A program made the translations under genes and the position numbers. A stretch of DNA of 64,000 bases. It comes from Limoniibacter endophyticus. GTDB lineage: Bacteria; Pseudomonadota; Alphaproteobacteria; Rhizobiales; Rhizobiaceae. Under the pieces are notes generated by a model. That model did not search any database. It was not told the origin of the DNA and saw only the letters and a list, made by a program, of their open reading frames with translations. Shown here piece after piece: positions 44,931 to 53,182 of the stretch. Numbering within the stretch: position 1 is the stretch's first letter; each line of letters begins with the position of its first letter. The stretch is from the NCBI RefSeq assembly GCF_014652835.1, contig NZ_BMZO01000006.1:62001-126000 (forward strand), written 5' to 3'.

Positions 44931-45023
44931 AGGAAAAATTTCATTGTGATTTCAAGAGGATTCGCGCCTGCACAAGATGGGCTACATCTTCTTTGTCCTC
45001 TTCCACTTCTTTCGCCATCTTCA

Positions 45024-45048
45024 GGAACCCCCGCGGATTTCTCGACTT
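45024..45048 (+). promoter_or_regulatory. EcfG-like promoter, UDP-glucose dehydrogenase operon
   Basis: GGAAC at 45024-45028, 16 bases, then ACTT at 45045-45048. The spacing is the same as in the better sites; the -10 has C where G is preferred but keeps the TT of the Sinorhizobium RpoE2 form (GGAAC-N18-TT). It is 41 bases before the chosen ATG. Confidence 0.5.
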
Positions 45049-45089
45049 CGGGTCTTCATTCACGAAATCGTGCCCCATGGAGAAAGATG

Positions 45090-46466
45090 ATGAAGGTCGT
45101 AATCATAGGTGCAGGCTATGTGGGTCTGACGACCGGCGCATGCCTGGCAGAACTGGGCCACCACGTGCTCTGCATCGACATTGACGAAGCCCGTATAGCC
45201 GCGATTAAAAGTCGCAAACTGCCAGTTTATGAGCCAGACCTGGAGAATCTCGTTGCACGTAACCTTGATTGCAACCGCTTGGCATTCTCCCATGCGATCG
45301 GTAGCAACATCTCTGACGCCGAACTGGTTTTCCTCGCTGTCGGCACGCCGTCGCGGGCTGATGGAGACATCGACCTGTCCTACGTTGAAACCGCGGCGCG
45401 AAACGTTGCACCACATTTAGGGGAGCAGGCGGCGGTCGTTATCAAGTCGACGGTAACAGCCGGAACTGCAAAATATATTCGCGATCTTATCGTGAGGATA
45501 CGGGGAGACCGGGCGATCGACGTCGCCTCGAATCCCGAATTCTTGCGGGAGGGAAGCGCCGTCCGTGATTTCATGAAACCGGACCGGATCGTCATAGGCG
45601 CGGACAGGAACGCATCGCAGGTGAAACTTGTGGAGCTTTATGCCGCATTCGAGCGCCGAGGCGTTCCAGTGCTGAAGACGACGACCATCAATGCTGAACT
45701 TATCAAATATGCCGCAAATGCATTTCTTGCGTTGAAAATCGGGTTCATCAATCAGGTTGCCGATCTCTGCGAGGGAGCAGAAGCGGATGTGGTCGCTGTC
45801 TCTGAGGGAATGGGCCTCGATAGCCGTATTGGCCGGGCTTTTCTCTCACCGGGTCCGGGATATGGAGGGTCGTGTTTTCCCAAGGATACTCGAGCCTTCG
45901 CTGCGATTGGCAGACGCTACGGCCAGCCGCAATCTCTGGTAGAGACGCTGATCGGGGATAATGAACTGCGGAAGACCAATTTGGCCGACCGCATTCTGGA
46001 AGAACTGGGAAATCCGGAAGGTGGACGCGTCACGATTCTTGGAACTGCCTTCAAGGCGAACACGGATGACATGCGCGAAGCGGCTGCACTGGCAATCGTG
46101 CCAAAACTTATTGAGGCTGGTGTCGAGGTTCGCGCGCATGACCCCAAGGCACGCTTCCAGGCATCGCGTTTGTTGCCGGATGTCTTGTGGTACGACTGCC
46201 CCTACGAAGCGTCTGACGCTTCCGACGCGATCGTCATTCTCACCGAATGGGAAGATTACCGCCGACTTGATCTCAGCCGCCTGGCTGGCGCCATGCGCGG
46301 CGATTGTCTGATCGATTATCGTAATCTTCTGACCTCGGACGACGTTGTGGCGCATGGCTTGCATTATGTCAGCATTGGCAGACCCAAGGCTCTTGCGCGA
46401 ACACGTCCGCGCAAGCAGGGCAGCGGCGTTTCGGCACGTATCAAGATCGCAGCGTCGCCATCCTGA
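45090..46466 (+). CDS. UDP-glucose 6-dehydrogenase
   Basis: A 458-residue enzyme that oxidises UDP-glucose to UDP-glucuronate with two NAD+. It has VVIIGAGYVGLTTGACLAELG at the start, AVGTPSRADGDIDLSYVE, and the catalytic cysteine Cys262 in GPGYGGSCFPKDTRAF. ATG at 45090 has GGAG seven bases upstream; 45087 is also an ATG. It supplies the substrate of the UDP-xylose synthase in the divergent operon. The gene likely forms an operon with the next two genes. Confidence 0.94.
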   Translation: MKVVIIGAGYVGLTTGACLAELGHHVLCIDIDEARIAAIKSRKLPVYEPDLENLVARNLDCNRLAFSHAIGSNISDAELVFLAVGTPSRADGDIDLSYVETAARNVAPHLGEQAAVVIKSTVTAGTAKYIRDLIVRIRGDRAIDVASNPEFLREGSAVRDFMKPDRIVIGADRNASQVKLVELYAAFERRGVPVLKTTTINAELIKYAANAFLALKIGFINQVADLCEGAEADVVAVSEGMGLDSRIGRAFLSPGPGYGGSCFPKDTRAFAAIGRRYGQPQSLVETLIGDNELRKTNLADRILEELGNPEGGRVTILGTAFKANTDDMREAAALAIVPKLIEAGVEVRAHDPKARFQASRLLPDVLWYDCPYEASDASDAIVILTEWEDYRRLDLSRLAGAMRGDCLIDYRNLLTSDDVVAHGLHYVSIGRPKALARTRPRKQGSGVSARIKIAASPS

Positions 46467-46495
46467 TCAGGACGAAATTCCAAAGGAGACCATTC

Positions 46496-47485
46496 ATGGA
46501 TAGTGCAGCAACGAGCACCCAGGACGAGATGCGCGCGGCGGTCGTGACGGCTCCTGGCCAGATTGCCATTCAATATCATACCGCTCCGGTTCCAAAATCC
46601 GGAGAGGTGCGGATCCGCCTGGAAGGGTGCGGCGTCTGCGCCTCCAATCTCACGCCTTGGGCAGGGCCGGAATGGATGGAGTTTCCGACGCCACCGGGCG
46701 GACTGGGGCATGAAGGTTGGGGCGTCATCGACGCAGTGGGTCAGGATGTGCGATCTGTCGGGATTGGCGATCGTGTTGCCGCCCTTTCCTACAATGCCTA
46801 CGCCACGCACGATATTGCTGCGGAGGAGAATGTCGTTAAGTTGCCGCCCGAATTGCACGGAGAACCGTTCCCGGGAGAACCGCTCGGATGTGCCATGAAC
46901 ATTTTTCGCAGAAGCGACATTCGGGCCGGACAAACCGTCGCTATTATCGGCATAGGCTTTCTTGGTGCTTTGCTAACCGAATTGGCATCGAAGGCGGGCG
47001 CTCGTGTCATCGCGATTTCCCGTCGTGCCTATGCGCTTGATGTTGCGCGCAAAATGGGTGCGGCAGAGACCATCGTCATGGATGATCACTGGCGCATCAT
47101 TGAAGATGTTCGGAAGTTGACGGATGGCACATTCTGCGATCGAGTAATCGAAGCGACGGGTAAGTCCTGGCCGCTCGATCTCGCAGGCGAACTCACGCGC
47201 GAGCGCGGGCGATTGATCATCGCGGGCTATCATCAGGATGGCGCGCGCCAGATCAATATGCAGCTGTGGAACTGGCGCGGGCTCGATGTCGTCAACGCGC
47301 ACGAGCGCAGTCCGGAAATATACATGGACGGTATTCGTTCAGCGGTCGAAGCCGTAGTGAGCGGACGCATGACGCCTTCCTTGCTTTTTACACATCATTA
47401 TCCGCTTGAGGAGCTCGACAAGGCACTCGACGCGACACGTGATCGTCCCGACAATTTTCTCAAGGCTCTGGTGATATACTCATGA
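46496..47485 (+). CDS. MDR-family alcohol dehydrogenase-like oxidoreductase
   Basis: A 329-residue medium-chain dehydrogenase/reductase. It has EGCGVCASNL, with the catalytic-zinc cysteine, GHEGWGVIDAVG, and the coenzyme motif IGIGFLGALLTELASKAGA. The structural-zinc cysteine cluster is missing, as in several sugar or polyol dehydrogenases. AAGGAG precedes the ATG. Its position between UDP-glucose dehydrogenase and a Gfo/Idh protein suggests oxidation or reduction of a sugar in the same route. Confidence 0.85.
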   Translation: MDSAATSTQDEMRAAVVTAPGQIAIQYHTAPVPKSGEVRIRLEGCGVCASNLTPWAGPEWMEFPTPPGGLGHEGWGVIDAVGQDVRSVGIGDRVAALSYNAYATHDIAAEENVVKLPPELHGEPFPGEPLGCAMNIFRRSDIRAGQTVAIIGIGFLGALLTELASKAGARVIAISRRAYALDVARKMGAAETIVMDDHWRIIEDVRKLTDGTFCDRVIEATGKSWPLDLAGELTRERGRLIIAGYHQDGARQINMQLWNWRGLDVVNAHERSPEIYMDGIRSAVEAVVSGRMTPSLLFTHHYPLEELDKALDATRDRPDNFLKALVIYS

Positions 47486-48513
47486 ACGAACTTGCACCTG
47501 CACATGCAATGAAAATCTCCACAAAGCAGTTGCGCCTGGGGTTCCTTGGCGTTGGCTGGATCGGCCGACACCGAATGCAAGCCATGCTTGATACTGGCCT
47601 TGCCCGCGCAACGGTCTTGCTGGACCCGTCCGACGAGATGCTCAACGAAGCAAGGAAGCTGGCACCTGATGCGGTGATCGCGGCGACATTCGAGGACATG
47701 CTTGCAAGCGGCCTTGATGGCATCGTGATTGCTACGCCCAGTGCGCTGCATGCGCAACAGGCGATCAAAGCTCTGGAGGCCGGCTTGGCAGTCTTCTGTC
47801 AGAAGCCGCTCGGTCGTTCAGCGTCGGAAGTGGCCGAGGTCGTTGCCGCTGCAAAACACGCGGGCCGGCTGCTGGGTGTTGACTTTTCATACCGCCATAC
47901 TGCTGCCATGCAGAGGGCTCGCAAGATGATTTCGCAGGGTGCACTTGGCAGTATATTCGCTGCCGAGCTGATCTTTCATAACGCCTACGGCCCCGATAAG
48001 GACTGGTTTTACGATCGCACACGGTCGGGTGGCGGCTGTGTCGTTGATCTCGGCGTTCATCTGATAGATCTTGCCCTCTGGACACTGGACTTTCCGCAGG
48101 TTCAGGACGTAGCAGGCAAGATCATGTTTAAGGGGCGGCCGCTTGAACCAAACAGCGATGCAGTCGAGGATTACGCGACCGCGGCCCTGTCCCTGGCCAG
48201 CGGTTGTGAAGTCAGGCTTGCGTGCTCGTGGCGCTTGAATGCAGGTCGCGACGCCGTGATCGAAGCAACATTCTATGGCACGGAAGCTACGCTTTCCATG
48301 CGCAATGTTAATGGTTCGTTTTATGATCTTCAGCTGGAAGAATATCGTGGAACCGCCCGTGAAACGCTCGTGTCGCCTCCTGACGACTGGGGTGGCCGCG
48401 CTGCGGCCGATTGGGTAAAGCGTCTCGCGCAATCGCCACTTTTTGATGCTGCCTGCGAACGTATTCTCGCCAGCGCGGACGTCATCGATAGACTTTATGC
48501 AACAGCACGTTGA
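47482..48513 (+). CDS. Gfo/Idh/MocA-family oxidoreductase
   Basis: A 343-residue NAD(P)-dependent oxidoreductase. The N-terminal Rossmann domain has RLGFLGVGWIGRHRMQAM and VIATPSALHAQQAIKALEAG. The catalytic-lysine motif is CQKPLGRS (EKP in most members), and DLGVHLIDLALWTLD is present in the second domain. It overlaps the previous gene by ATGA. Family members act on myo-inositol, sugars or sugar nucleotides; the substrate is unknown. Confidence 0.87.
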   Translation: MNELAPAHAMKISTKQLRLGFLGVGWIGRHRMQAMLDTGLARATVLLDPSDEMLNEARKLAPDAVIAATFEDMLASGLDGIVIATPSALHAQQAIKALEAGLAVFCQKPLGRSASEVAEVVAAAKHAGRLLGVDFSYRHTAAMQRARKMISQGALGSIFAAELIFHNAYGPDKDWFYDRTRSGGGCVVDLGVHLIDLALWTLDFPQVQDVAGKIMFKGRPLEPNSDAVEDYATAALSLASGCEVRLACSWRLNAGRDAVIEATFYGTEATLSMRNVNGSFYDLQLEEYRGTARETLVSPPDDWGGRAAADWVKRLAQSPLFDAACERILASADVIDRLYATAR

Positions 48514-48526
48514 TCTGCACTCGGAT

Positions 48527-48560
48527 AAAGACCGGCCTGCTTGAGCAAGCCGGTCTTTTT
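48527..48560. terminator. Strong intrinsic terminator after Gfo/Idh gene
   Basis: A perfect 10-bp inverted repeat (AAAGACCGGC / GCCGGTCTTT) with a 12-base loop and a T5 run. It also has A-richness on the other side, so it can serve the convergent DUF3618 gene as well. Confidence 0.85.
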
Positions 48561-48564
48561 GCGA

Positions 48565-49374
48565 TTATGTACGATCATTAAATGACTGCTTGGCCGCGTC
48601 TGCCGCGGCCCCGACGACGGAAGATACCTTTTCGGAAATAGTGTCCTCGCCTCCGCCGGGCGTCAAACCCTGGCGGTCCGCCTCAGACGCCGCAGCCGTA
48701 TAGCTATCTGCCGCGACTGCTTTTGCCGTCTCGACTGCTTCGCTGCCGCCTTTCGCTAGACCGGACTTAACCCGGTCACTCGTATCGCCCACCAGTCGAT
48801 CCTCGGTCTCGGTAGATGGGAGGGACGCACCAACTGCCGCGCCGATGGCAAGCGCAATAGCGCCGATGACCAAGGGCTCCTCGTGCAGACTGTCTACGAT
48901 CGTGCGGCGTGCTCTTTGCGCACCGTGCGACATGGCGCTGCCCACCTGTGCTCCGGCATGATAAGCCGAGCTTCCGACGTTGCTTGCCGTGTCGCGCATA
49001 TCGTGTACTGCACGCATTGTTGCGTCTTTTGCTGATGCTGCTGCCTCTCCTGCACTGGAGGCAACGCCTTTGGCGGTGTTGCTGGCGGAGGCGAAGCTCC
49101 CGGGCGCACCCGAAGTGGCGCTGTGTTTTGAACCATCCCCTAGCATCAGCCAGGCAACGCCAGCACCCACGAGGCCAAGCGCCAGCGGATTTTCCTTCAC
49201 CTGCGTTTTGAGATTAGTCACCATTTCGGCGGCCTGACCTTCGCGCGCATAACTCGTCAGCTCATCTATGATCTGCCCAAGTGACATCCGCTCCTTCAAG
49301 CTGTCGATGGTGGCGTCAACAGCGCGGCGATGGCTTTCTGCTTCGCGCGCCAGCTGTTCGGTTTCGCTGCTCAT
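48565..49374 (-). CDS. DUF3618 domain protein
   Basis: A 269-residue protein. An N-terminal DUF3618-like helix bundle (LAREAESHRRAVDATIDSLKERM) is followed by a short hydrophobic segment (ALGLVGAGVAWLML). Then come an Ala/Ser-rich low-complexity middle with ASSAGEAAASAKDA, a second hydrophobic stretch VIGAIALAIGAAVGASL and an Ala/Asp-rich tail. It is probably membrane-associated. It overlaps the holin-like gene by ATGA. It is the last gene of a four-gene set of small membrane or amphipathic proteins. Confidence 0.8.
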   Translation of the reverse strand: MSSETEQLAREAESHRRAVDATIDSLKERMSLGQIIDELTSYAREGQAAEMVTNLKTQVKENPLALGLVGAGVAWLMLGDGSKHSATSGAPGSFASASNTAKGVASSAGEAAASAKDATMRAVHDMRDTASNVGSSAYHAGAQVGSAMSHGAQRARRTIVDSLHEEPLVIGAIALAIGAAVGASLPSTETEDRLVGDTSDRVKSGLAKGGSEAVETAKAVAADSYTAAASEADRQGLTPGGGEDTISEKVSSVVGAAADAAKQSFNDRT

Positions 49375-49772
49375 CGGGATTGCTCCTTCACCATGGTGGT
49401 GTCCTTGCGCAATTGTTCAACACTGCGCTCGGGCACGAGATTGGTGGGTTCCAGTTCCTTCTTTCCTTTCGCCAGCAGAATGACGCCTATGATCGCGATC
49501 ACCGCGCCAACCATAAGCGCTGCCCATCCGCCATCTATGTCGAGGACGTTGGTAAGTGCGATGACCAGCGCTTGTGCAAGCACGATCAGCGCGACAAGAA
49601 GGCAGATCGCACCAGCTGCGATAGAGCCGCCACCCACCTGTAATTGCGTCATCTTATCGGAAAGTTCGGACCGGATAAGACGGGTCTCCGTCCGGAAAAG
49701 CTCTGTTGCTTCCCGTAAGAGACCGCTCAGCAAATCGGGTACCGATTTCTGGTCGCGTGGTTCAACGCTCAT
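49371..49772 (-). CDS. Phage holin-like family protein (DUF1469 type)
   Basis: A 133-residue protein with an amphipathic N-terminus (LREATELFRTETRLIRSELS), two membrane helices (SIAAGAICLLVALIVLAQAL and WAALMVGAVIAIIGVILLA) and a polar tail. Despite the family name, chromosomal members with these neighbours are stress-associated envelope proteins, not lysis holins. Start 49772 has GGAGG upstream and overlaps the previous gene by 11 bp; a longer frame would run through that gene. Confidence 0.8.
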   Translation of the reverse strand: MSVEPRDQKSVPDLLSGLLREATELFRTETRLIRSELSDKMTQLQVGGGSIAAGAICLLVALIVLAQALVIALTNVLDIDGGWAALMVGAVIAIIGVILLAKGKKELEPTNLVPERSVEQLRKDTTMVKEQSR

Positions 49773-50424
49773 GATTGCCTCCCTGAAACAGTCCGGGTTG
49801 CGACAGATCGGCGGTGGCATTTTCGGGCAAGTCCTCAGTTCCGAGCACCGACGTGCCGGCCATAACGGGATCTTCCGCCTGTGCAGTCGCTTCCGGTCTG
49901 CCGGTAACGGTAGTTTCTGTGCCTGCCGGATGTGGCCGAACCTCGTCGGTCCCATGTGCACCCGACGCCTTCGCGAACCGTCCGAGGGCGACGCCAGCGA
50001 GGGCCGCACCGACCAGAAACGCGGCCGGCTGTTTGCGCGCAAAGCCCGCGATCGAGTGCGTCAGTTCCTGGACATTCTTACCTTTAAGAGATCCGGCAAA
50101 ATGTTCCAGCCCGGAAGCCGCCTCGCGCGCAAAGCCTGCAGCCATGGACTGATCGCGTTCGCCCAGTTCCTCAGATGCCTTGCGGATTGCAGCCGTGAAA
50201 TCGCGCAGCCCATCCGCAGCCTGGTTTTTACCGCTTTCTGCTTCCCGGATTGCTTCGTCCTTCAGCGAAGATGTGGCGGATGAGAAATCATGCGCGAGCT
50301 GCTCTTTCCCTTCCTCCAGTTTGGCTTTTGCCATTTCTGTTTCGCGATCGAACTTGTTGCGCATTTCCTGCGCATCCTGTGCGGCGCGTGAGCCTTGAGG
50401 CTCGTCCGCTATACCCTGTTGCAT
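49762..50424 (-). CDS. Amphipathic-helix membrane protein (ElaB/DUF883-like), 220 residues
   Basis: Long charged helical segments (residues about 15-130, including AKAKLEEGKEQLAHDFSSAT) are followed by one hydrophobic segment PAAFLVGAALAGVALGRFA with an Arg-Lys lead. A polar Thr/Pro-rich tail closes the protein. The layout is like ElaB/DUF883 ribosome-associated or apolipoprotein-like proteins, but I do not recognise the family with certainty. AGGAGG precedes the ATG by eight bases. Confidence 0.75.
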   Translation of the reverse strand: MQQGIADEPQGSRAAQDAQEMRNKFDRETEMAKAKLEEGKEQLAHDFSSATSSLKDEAIREAESGKNQAADGLRDFTAAIRKASEELGERDQSMAAGFAREAASGLEHFAGSLKGKNVQELTHSIAGFARKQPAAFLVGAALAGVALGRFAKASGAHGTDEVRPHPAGTETTVTGRPEATAQAEDPVMAGTSVLGTEDLPENATADLSQPGLFQGGNHER

Positions 50425-50439
50425 GATCTAGCCTCCTGT

Positions 50440-50514
50440 CTAACCCAGCCCCAGAAAAGACAGAATGGCGATCACGATCACTATAAGTCCTACGATATAT
50501 ACGATCCCATTCAT
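50440..50514 (-). CDS. 24-residue membrane miniprotein
   Basis: The complete protein starts MNGIVYIVGLIVIVIAILSF and ends with LGLG, a single hydrophobic helix with no charged residue. The ribosome-binding site AGGAGG with a five-base spacer is nearly ideal. This and the EcfG-like promoter upstream are the main support, because 25 codons alone could occur by chance. It is the first gene of the four-gene membrane-protein unit. A function is unknown; bacterial miniproteins of this size usually modulate membrane complexes. Confidence 0.65.
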   Translation of the reverse strand: MNGIVYIVGLIVIVIAILSFLGLG

Positions 50515-50562
50515 CACTGCCTCCTCGGTTCATTCGTCCCTTTTTTGAAGAGACAGACCGCT

Positions 50563-50587
50563 AAGTAGATCCGCACCCAGATGTTCC
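50563..50587 (-). promoter_or_regulatory. EcfG-like promoter, membrane-protein operon
   Basis: On the minus strand: GGAAC at 50587-50583, 16 bases, then ACTT at 50566-50563. Same spacing as the other sites; the -10 is a weaker match. It is 49 bases before the miniprotein ATG. Confidence 0.5.
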
Positions 50588-50674
50588 CAAAGTGCCGAGG
50601 AAAATGAGCGGGCGAGCATTGATAAAAGCTGTGTGGCGCCTTCAGGACGGCACTACGCGGCGTGCTGGAAGCAT

Positions 50675-50699
50675 GGAACCACATGCAGGCCGGACAGTT
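50675..50699 (+). promoter_or_regulatory. EcfG-type promoter, cytochrome oxidase operon
   Basis: GGAAC at 50675-50679, 16 bases, then AGTT at 50696-50699, 38 bases before the ctaG ATG. It lies in the 223-bp divergent gap that also contains the opposite-strand site at 50563-50587. Confidence 0.72.
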
Positions 50700-50737
50700 C
50701 TTCCCTAGTTCATGATCCATGTTTCGGGGGAACAACA

Positions 50738-51484
50738 ATGAATGGTGGGGTGTATGATCCATATTGCGGAACTCCACCGGATCCGGCTGACTTGTTCGTT
50801 CAGTGGAATTTCGACCCGATCTTGATAATTTTTATCACGTTGACCGGCTGGATTCTGTATCGGCGCGCACCAACGGCCCGCAAAAAAACTTACGGCTCTC
50901 TCGCGCTGGCTCTTTTGCTCGTAGCGTTTGTTTCTCCGCTTTGCGCGCTGACCAGTTCGCTGTTTTCGGCAAGAGCGACGCACCACTTGCTGGTGACGTC
51001 ACTGCTGGCACCCTGCATTGTATTTGCGTTAGGTAATGCTCCGCTCTTTTCCCGGATTAAGACCCCTTTGCTGTCGAGCGCCTTCTTCCTCGTCGTGCTA
51101 TGGGCGTGGCATCTGCCTGTCGTTTATGACTTTGCTCTCTCCGGCACGTGGCAATATTGGCTGATGCAATTGCTGCTCATTCTGGCCTCGCTCTTTCTAT
51201 GGAATGATCTTCTATCGGTGCGCGAGACGGGAATGGCAGCAGTGGTAGCGCTTTTCGCAGCCACACAGATGGCTCTGCTTGGTGCCTTGCTGACATTTGC
51301 GTCGCGACCTCTTTTCGCCGCCCATTTCCTTACGACGGAGAGCTACGGTCTTAGCCCACTCACCGATCAGCAACTGGCGGGCCTTATCATGTGGGTGCCG
51401 TCGGCCCTGCCTTTTCTTCTCGTGGCTGTTCTCAAACTCATGCAGCTTTTGACATGTGCTGCAACACCCGCAGGTCGTGCATGA
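50738..51484 (+). CDS. ctaG: Cytochrome c oxidase assembly factor, CtaG/caa3 type
   Basis: A 248-residue polytopic membrane protein of the CtaG_Caa3 family. It begins with an extracytoplasmic-like segment YDPYCGTPPDPADLFVQWNF and has about seven helices. The conserved histidine motifs THHLLVTSLLAPC and WAWHLPVVYDFAL are possible copper-related positions. The start at 50738 has GGGGGAA eight bases upstream. It is the first gene of the oxidase operon and should assist CuB/haem insertion in the subunit I encoded downstream. Confidence 0.88.
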   Translation: MNGGVYDPYCGTPPDPADLFVQWNFDPILIIFITLTGWILYRRAPTARKKTYGSLALALLLVAFVSPLCALTSSLFSARATHHLLVTSLLAPCIVFALGNAPLFSRIKTPLLSSAFFLVVLWAWHLPVVYDFALSGTWQYWLMQLLLILASLFLWNDLLSVRETGMAAVVALFAATQMALLGALLTFASRPLFAAHFLTTESYGLSPLTDQQLAGLIMWVPSALPFLLVAVLKLMQLLTCAATPAGRA

Positions 51485-51981
51485 CAGTTGCGCTGAAATT
51501 CATCCATATCGTCGCGATTGCCATCTGGAGCGCTGGTCTCATAGCTCTCCCCGGGCTTTATGTTCAGCGCGCTCACGTGCGCGATGAGGATGATCTCTTC
51601 CGCCTTCAGAATATCGTTCGCTATTCCTATGTAGCCATTATCTCACCTGCGGCCTTCATCGCGGTAGCATCCGGAATTGCATTGATCTTCCTGCAACAGA
51701 CGTTCGACGCCTGGTTCTCGTTGAAGCTGACCTTTGTAGGTGTGCTTGCCATCTTCCATACGCTCACCGGGCTGGTCATAGTGCGCCTGTTCAAGGACGG
51801 TGAAATTTATCCGGTCTGGCGATTTATGCTGACGACCGCACTGACTGCCGCAGTAGCGCTGACGATTGTCGTCATTGTGCTCGTCAAGCCGCAGCTTGAC
51901 GTTTCGTTCCCTTCATTCGTGTCAGAGCCCGGTGCGTTACGGGATATGCTCGAGACCATCAGTCCTTGGACGATACCATGA
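51481..51981 (+). CDS. CopD-like / DUF2269-type integral membrane protein
   Basis: A 166-residue protein with four predicted helices. It starts TVALKFIHIVAIAIWSAGLI with an early His in helix 1, has LKLTFVGVLAIFHTLTGLVI, and a hydrophobic final helix AALTIVVIVLV. ATGA overlap with ctaG. Proteins of this shape carry histidines for haem or copper and are often encoded beside CtaG-type genes. Its 3' end overlaps the opposite-strand DUF2231 gene by 23 bp. Confidence 0.78.
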   Translation: MTVALKFIHIVAIAIWSAGLIALPGLYVQRAHVRDEDDLFRLQNIVRYSYVAIISPAAFIAVASGIALIFLQQTFDAWFSLKLTFVGVLAIFHTLTGLVIVRLFKDGEIYPVWRFMLTTALTAAVALTIVVIVLVKPQLDVSFPSFVSEPGALRDMLETISPWTIP

Positions 51982-52462
51982 GGCCGATGCCGTGATCGAA
52001 AATCAGCTTTCCCCCATGCCAACCGGCCATTCCGGTCATGATACAGGCGACGACAGAGATAAACAGTCCATGCGGCAGCAGGTCGATAGTTCCGCTCAGA
52101 CGCAGCCCCCAGTTCAAGCCGGCGATAGCGACCAGTACGATCGCGGCAATCGCGTGCGCCCAACTGGCCACGCGACTGCGAATCCCTGGTACCGCCAAGA
52201 GTTCTATTGTACCGACGGCACCCGCGGCCAGGCCCGAGAAAAATGCGGCACCGGCCGTCCAGACGCCAACGCGCAGCCAGAACGGGTCCGCGGAATACCA
52301 GTAGAACACATCGGCTCCGAGCGTTGCAAAAACCAGTGTTATGGGAAAATGCACACTCATTGCATGCAGCGGATGGCCAGCGACGGCAACCGCGGAACTC
52401 GTATCGAGTTCATTGACCTTCGAAATGACCGGATTTTCCTCATCATGCCCGATTTCGCTCAT
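51959..52462 (-). CDS. DUF2231 membrane protein on the opposite strand inside the oxidase operon
   Basis: A 167-residue protein with four helices and the DUF2231 signature GHPLHAMSVHFPITLVFATL, in which the spaced histidines could bind haem or metal. Later segments are SWAHAIAAIVLVAIAGLNWG and GMAGWHGGKLIF. AAAGGAG precedes the ATG. It is encoded against the direction of ctaG, CopD-like, coxB and coxAC and overlaps both flanking genes. Its promoter would therefore lie inside coxB. Confidence 0.85.
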   Translation of the reverse strand: MSEIGHDEENPVISKVNELDTSSAVAVAGHPLHAMSVHFPITLVFATLGADVFYWYSADPFWLRVGVWTAGAAFFSGLAAGAVGTIELLAVPGIRSRVASWAHAIAAIVLVAIAGLNWGLRLSGTIDLLPHGLFISVVACIMTGMAGWHGGKLIFDHGIGLMVSSKD

Positions 52463-53182
52463 GCCCGAACTCCTTTGCAGGGGCTAATCGAAAAACTGAT
52501 AAAACGGTTCCACGTGGCTCGCATCATTGTTCCAGCTTGTCTCCTCGCTGGTTGCAGTGGTGACCTCTCGGCGCTCGACCCGGCTGGCCCTTCGGCACAA
52601 TCTATCGTGCAACTCTGGTGGGTGATGCTGGCGGGAAGCGTATTTCTTTTTCTGCTTGTGATGACGCTTTTCTTCGTTGTCACGCGGAAAGGCGCCATGA
52701 TGAAGCGCGTGTCGGCCCGCTCCTGGATCATCGGAGGCGGGCTTGTTCTGCCGCTTCCGATTCTAATCGCCCTTACAGGCTATGCACTGTACCAAGGCGA
52801 ACGCCTGATTGGCACCCATGACGACCGCACACCGATGCGCATCGAAGCCAGGGGCCGCATGTGGACATGGGATTTTCATTATCCCGATCTTCCAGGCATT
52901 TCGGCGACCGCAAACGTTCTGCATATTCCGGCGGGGCAACCGATAGAGATTCTGCTTACGAGCTCCGATGTCATTCACAGCTTCTGGGTACCCCGTCTTG
53001 GCGGCAAGATCGATGCAATTCCCGGTCACGTCACACGCCTGCGTATAGAAGCCGGGCGGCCTGGAAGCTATGGCGGCGTCTGTGCCGAATATTGCGGCGC
53101 CGGCCATGCCGGAATGGACTTTCGAGTGATCGCGCATGACGCTGAGGAGTTCGAACGGATAATGAGCGGAAATATAAGATGA
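52445..53182 (+). CDS. coxB: Cytochrome c oxidase subunit II
   Basis: A 245-residue subunit II. A lipoprotein-type start ends LLAGC (Cys37). Two membrane helices follow (LWWVMLAGSVFLFLLVMTLF; IIGGGLVLPLPILIALTGYA). A periplasmic cupredoxin domain holds the CuA ligands in DVIHSFWVP and CAEYCGAGHAGM: His, Cys, Glu carbonyl, Cys, His, Met are all present. No cytochrome c domain is fused. The start is uncertain: ATG at 52445 overlaps the DUF2231 start by 18 bp, and downstream TTG or GTG codons before the signal helix are alternatives. Confidence 0.88.
   Translation: MPDFAHARTPLQGLIEKLIKRFHVARIIVPACLLAGCSGDLSALDPAGPSAQSIVQLWWVMLAGSVFLFLLVMTLFFVVTRKGAMMKRVSARSWIIGGGLVLPLPILIALTGYALYQGERLIGTHDDRTPMRIEARGRMWTWDFHYPDLPGISATANVLHIPAGQPIEILLTSSDVIHSFWVPRLGGKIDAIPGHVTRLRIEAGRPGSYGGVCAEYCGAGHAGMDFRVIAHDAEEFERIMSGNIR

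Noticed and set aside
49371-49772. Holin-like protein as a sign of a prophage
   Set aside because: No other phage gene is nearby; such holin-family proteins occur in chromosomal stress units with DUF3618 proteins.
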